Assembly (NCBI GenBank): GCA_023512015.1
Contig: JAIMAI010000001.1
Span: 62,001-126,000, forward strand
Origin: Acidothermus sp.
Lineage (GTDB): Bacteria; Actinomycetota; Actinomycetes; Acidothermales; Acidothermaceae
Reading direction: 5' to 3'
DNA: 64,000 nt
Positions 63,847 to 64,000 of the stretch are shown here, piece by piece; within the stretch, counting starts at the first letter, position 1; each line of letters begins with the position of its first letter. Below the pieces are notes generated by a model. The model was not told the DNA's origin and did no database searches. It saw nothing but the letters and a program-made list of their open reading frames with translations. Position numbers and translations under genes: made by a program.

Positions 63847-64000
63847 ATGTCGACCAAGCCGGTTCCCCCCGATGCCTCCGCCTCGCCGGAAGTTCCGGAA
63901 GCCGACGCGGCGGAACAGCACACCGAGGCAGCCCGCACCGCCGACGACGCCGCGGAGGAGGCTCCTCGAATCGAGGTGAGCCGCTGGGAAGCCGAGGCCG
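63847..64000 (+). CDS. 5' part of an unrecognised gene
   Basis: ATG at 63847 with GGCAGGAGCAGCCG upstream opens a frame that runs off the right edge. The 51 visible residues are acidic and Ala/Pro/Glu-rich (MSTKPVPPDASASPEVPEAD ... IEVSRWEAEA) and look disordered. Too little remains to name it. It is divergent from ku, with 157 bases between the starts. Confidence 0.7.
   Translation, partial: MSTKPVPPDASASPEVPEADAAEQHTEAARTADDAAEEAPRIEVSRWEAEA

Overview
This window comes from the chromosome of a high-GC Gram-positive bacterium (Actinomycetota). Codon third positions are strongly G/C. The gene order contains two blocks typical of actinobacteria: mtrA-mtrB-lpqB-comF-hpf-response regulator-secA, and ABC1 kinase-whiB7-uvrD2-mycoredoxin-adnB-adnA-moeZ (in Mycobacterium tuberculosis the matching genes lie around Rv3197-Rv3246c). 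An orphan chemotaxis receptor and a large NAD-glutamate dehydrogenase are also present. I cannot name the genus from the sequence alone. I saw no tRNA, rRNA, CRISPR array, transposase, integrase or phage gene.

Layout. (1) 1-5088: a possible gene running off the left edge, a possible 47-residue ORF, and a membrane-anchored ATPase of the type VII secretion EccC/EssC family with ubiquitin-like and FHA-like N-terminal domains. (2) 5095-14333: a nitrate/nitrite assimilation block, with an NnaR-type HemD/DNA-binding regulator, nirD, nirB, an FAD/[2Fe-2S] electron-transfer subunit, nitrate reductase nasA, and the divergent transporter narK. The same 12-bp word sits just upstream of nirB and in the nasA/narK promoter region. 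(3) 14246-22352: an NYN-domain protein with an altered acidic centre, then gdh and pruA, which together take proline-derived semialdehyde to 2-oxoglutarate, and a DUF6912-type protein. (4) 22565-28478: an orphan chemoreceptor, a CpaE-like ATPase with a SAF-domain (CpaB-like) partner, a small HTH protein, a conserved hypothetical, a LysM membrane protein with a probable leaderless promoter, and an Rv3235-like protein.

(5) 28549-38935: the secretion, ribosome hibernation and envelope-sensing core (secA, LuxR-type regulator, hpf, comF, lpqB, mtrB, mtrA). (6) 39142-44208: a tightly coupled five-gene operon (membrane protein, DUF4129, DUF4350, MoxR AAA+ ATPase, DUF58). (7) 44230-48606: a YgjP-like metallopeptidase, a 683-base intergenic stretch holding adjoining stem-loops, a 52-residue zinc-ribbon protein, an E1-like ThiF protein, an ABC1/UbiB kinase and whiB7 with a long leader. 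(8) 48817-59375: a short UvrD2-type helicase, mycoredoxin, an M20 peptidase, a universal stress protein, and the AdnB/AdnA double-strand-break resection motor. (9) 59569-64000: moeZ, an alpha/beta hydrolase, a conserved hypothetical, the NHEJ protein Ku, and the start of an unrecognised gene.

The most promising leads are the stem-loop cluster at 45116-45234, the E1-like protein with an N-terminal domain resembling peptide-modification enzymes, the NYN protein whose conserved aspartates are replaced, the leaderless LysM promoter with a palindrome in its spacer, and the shared motif of the nitrate genes.
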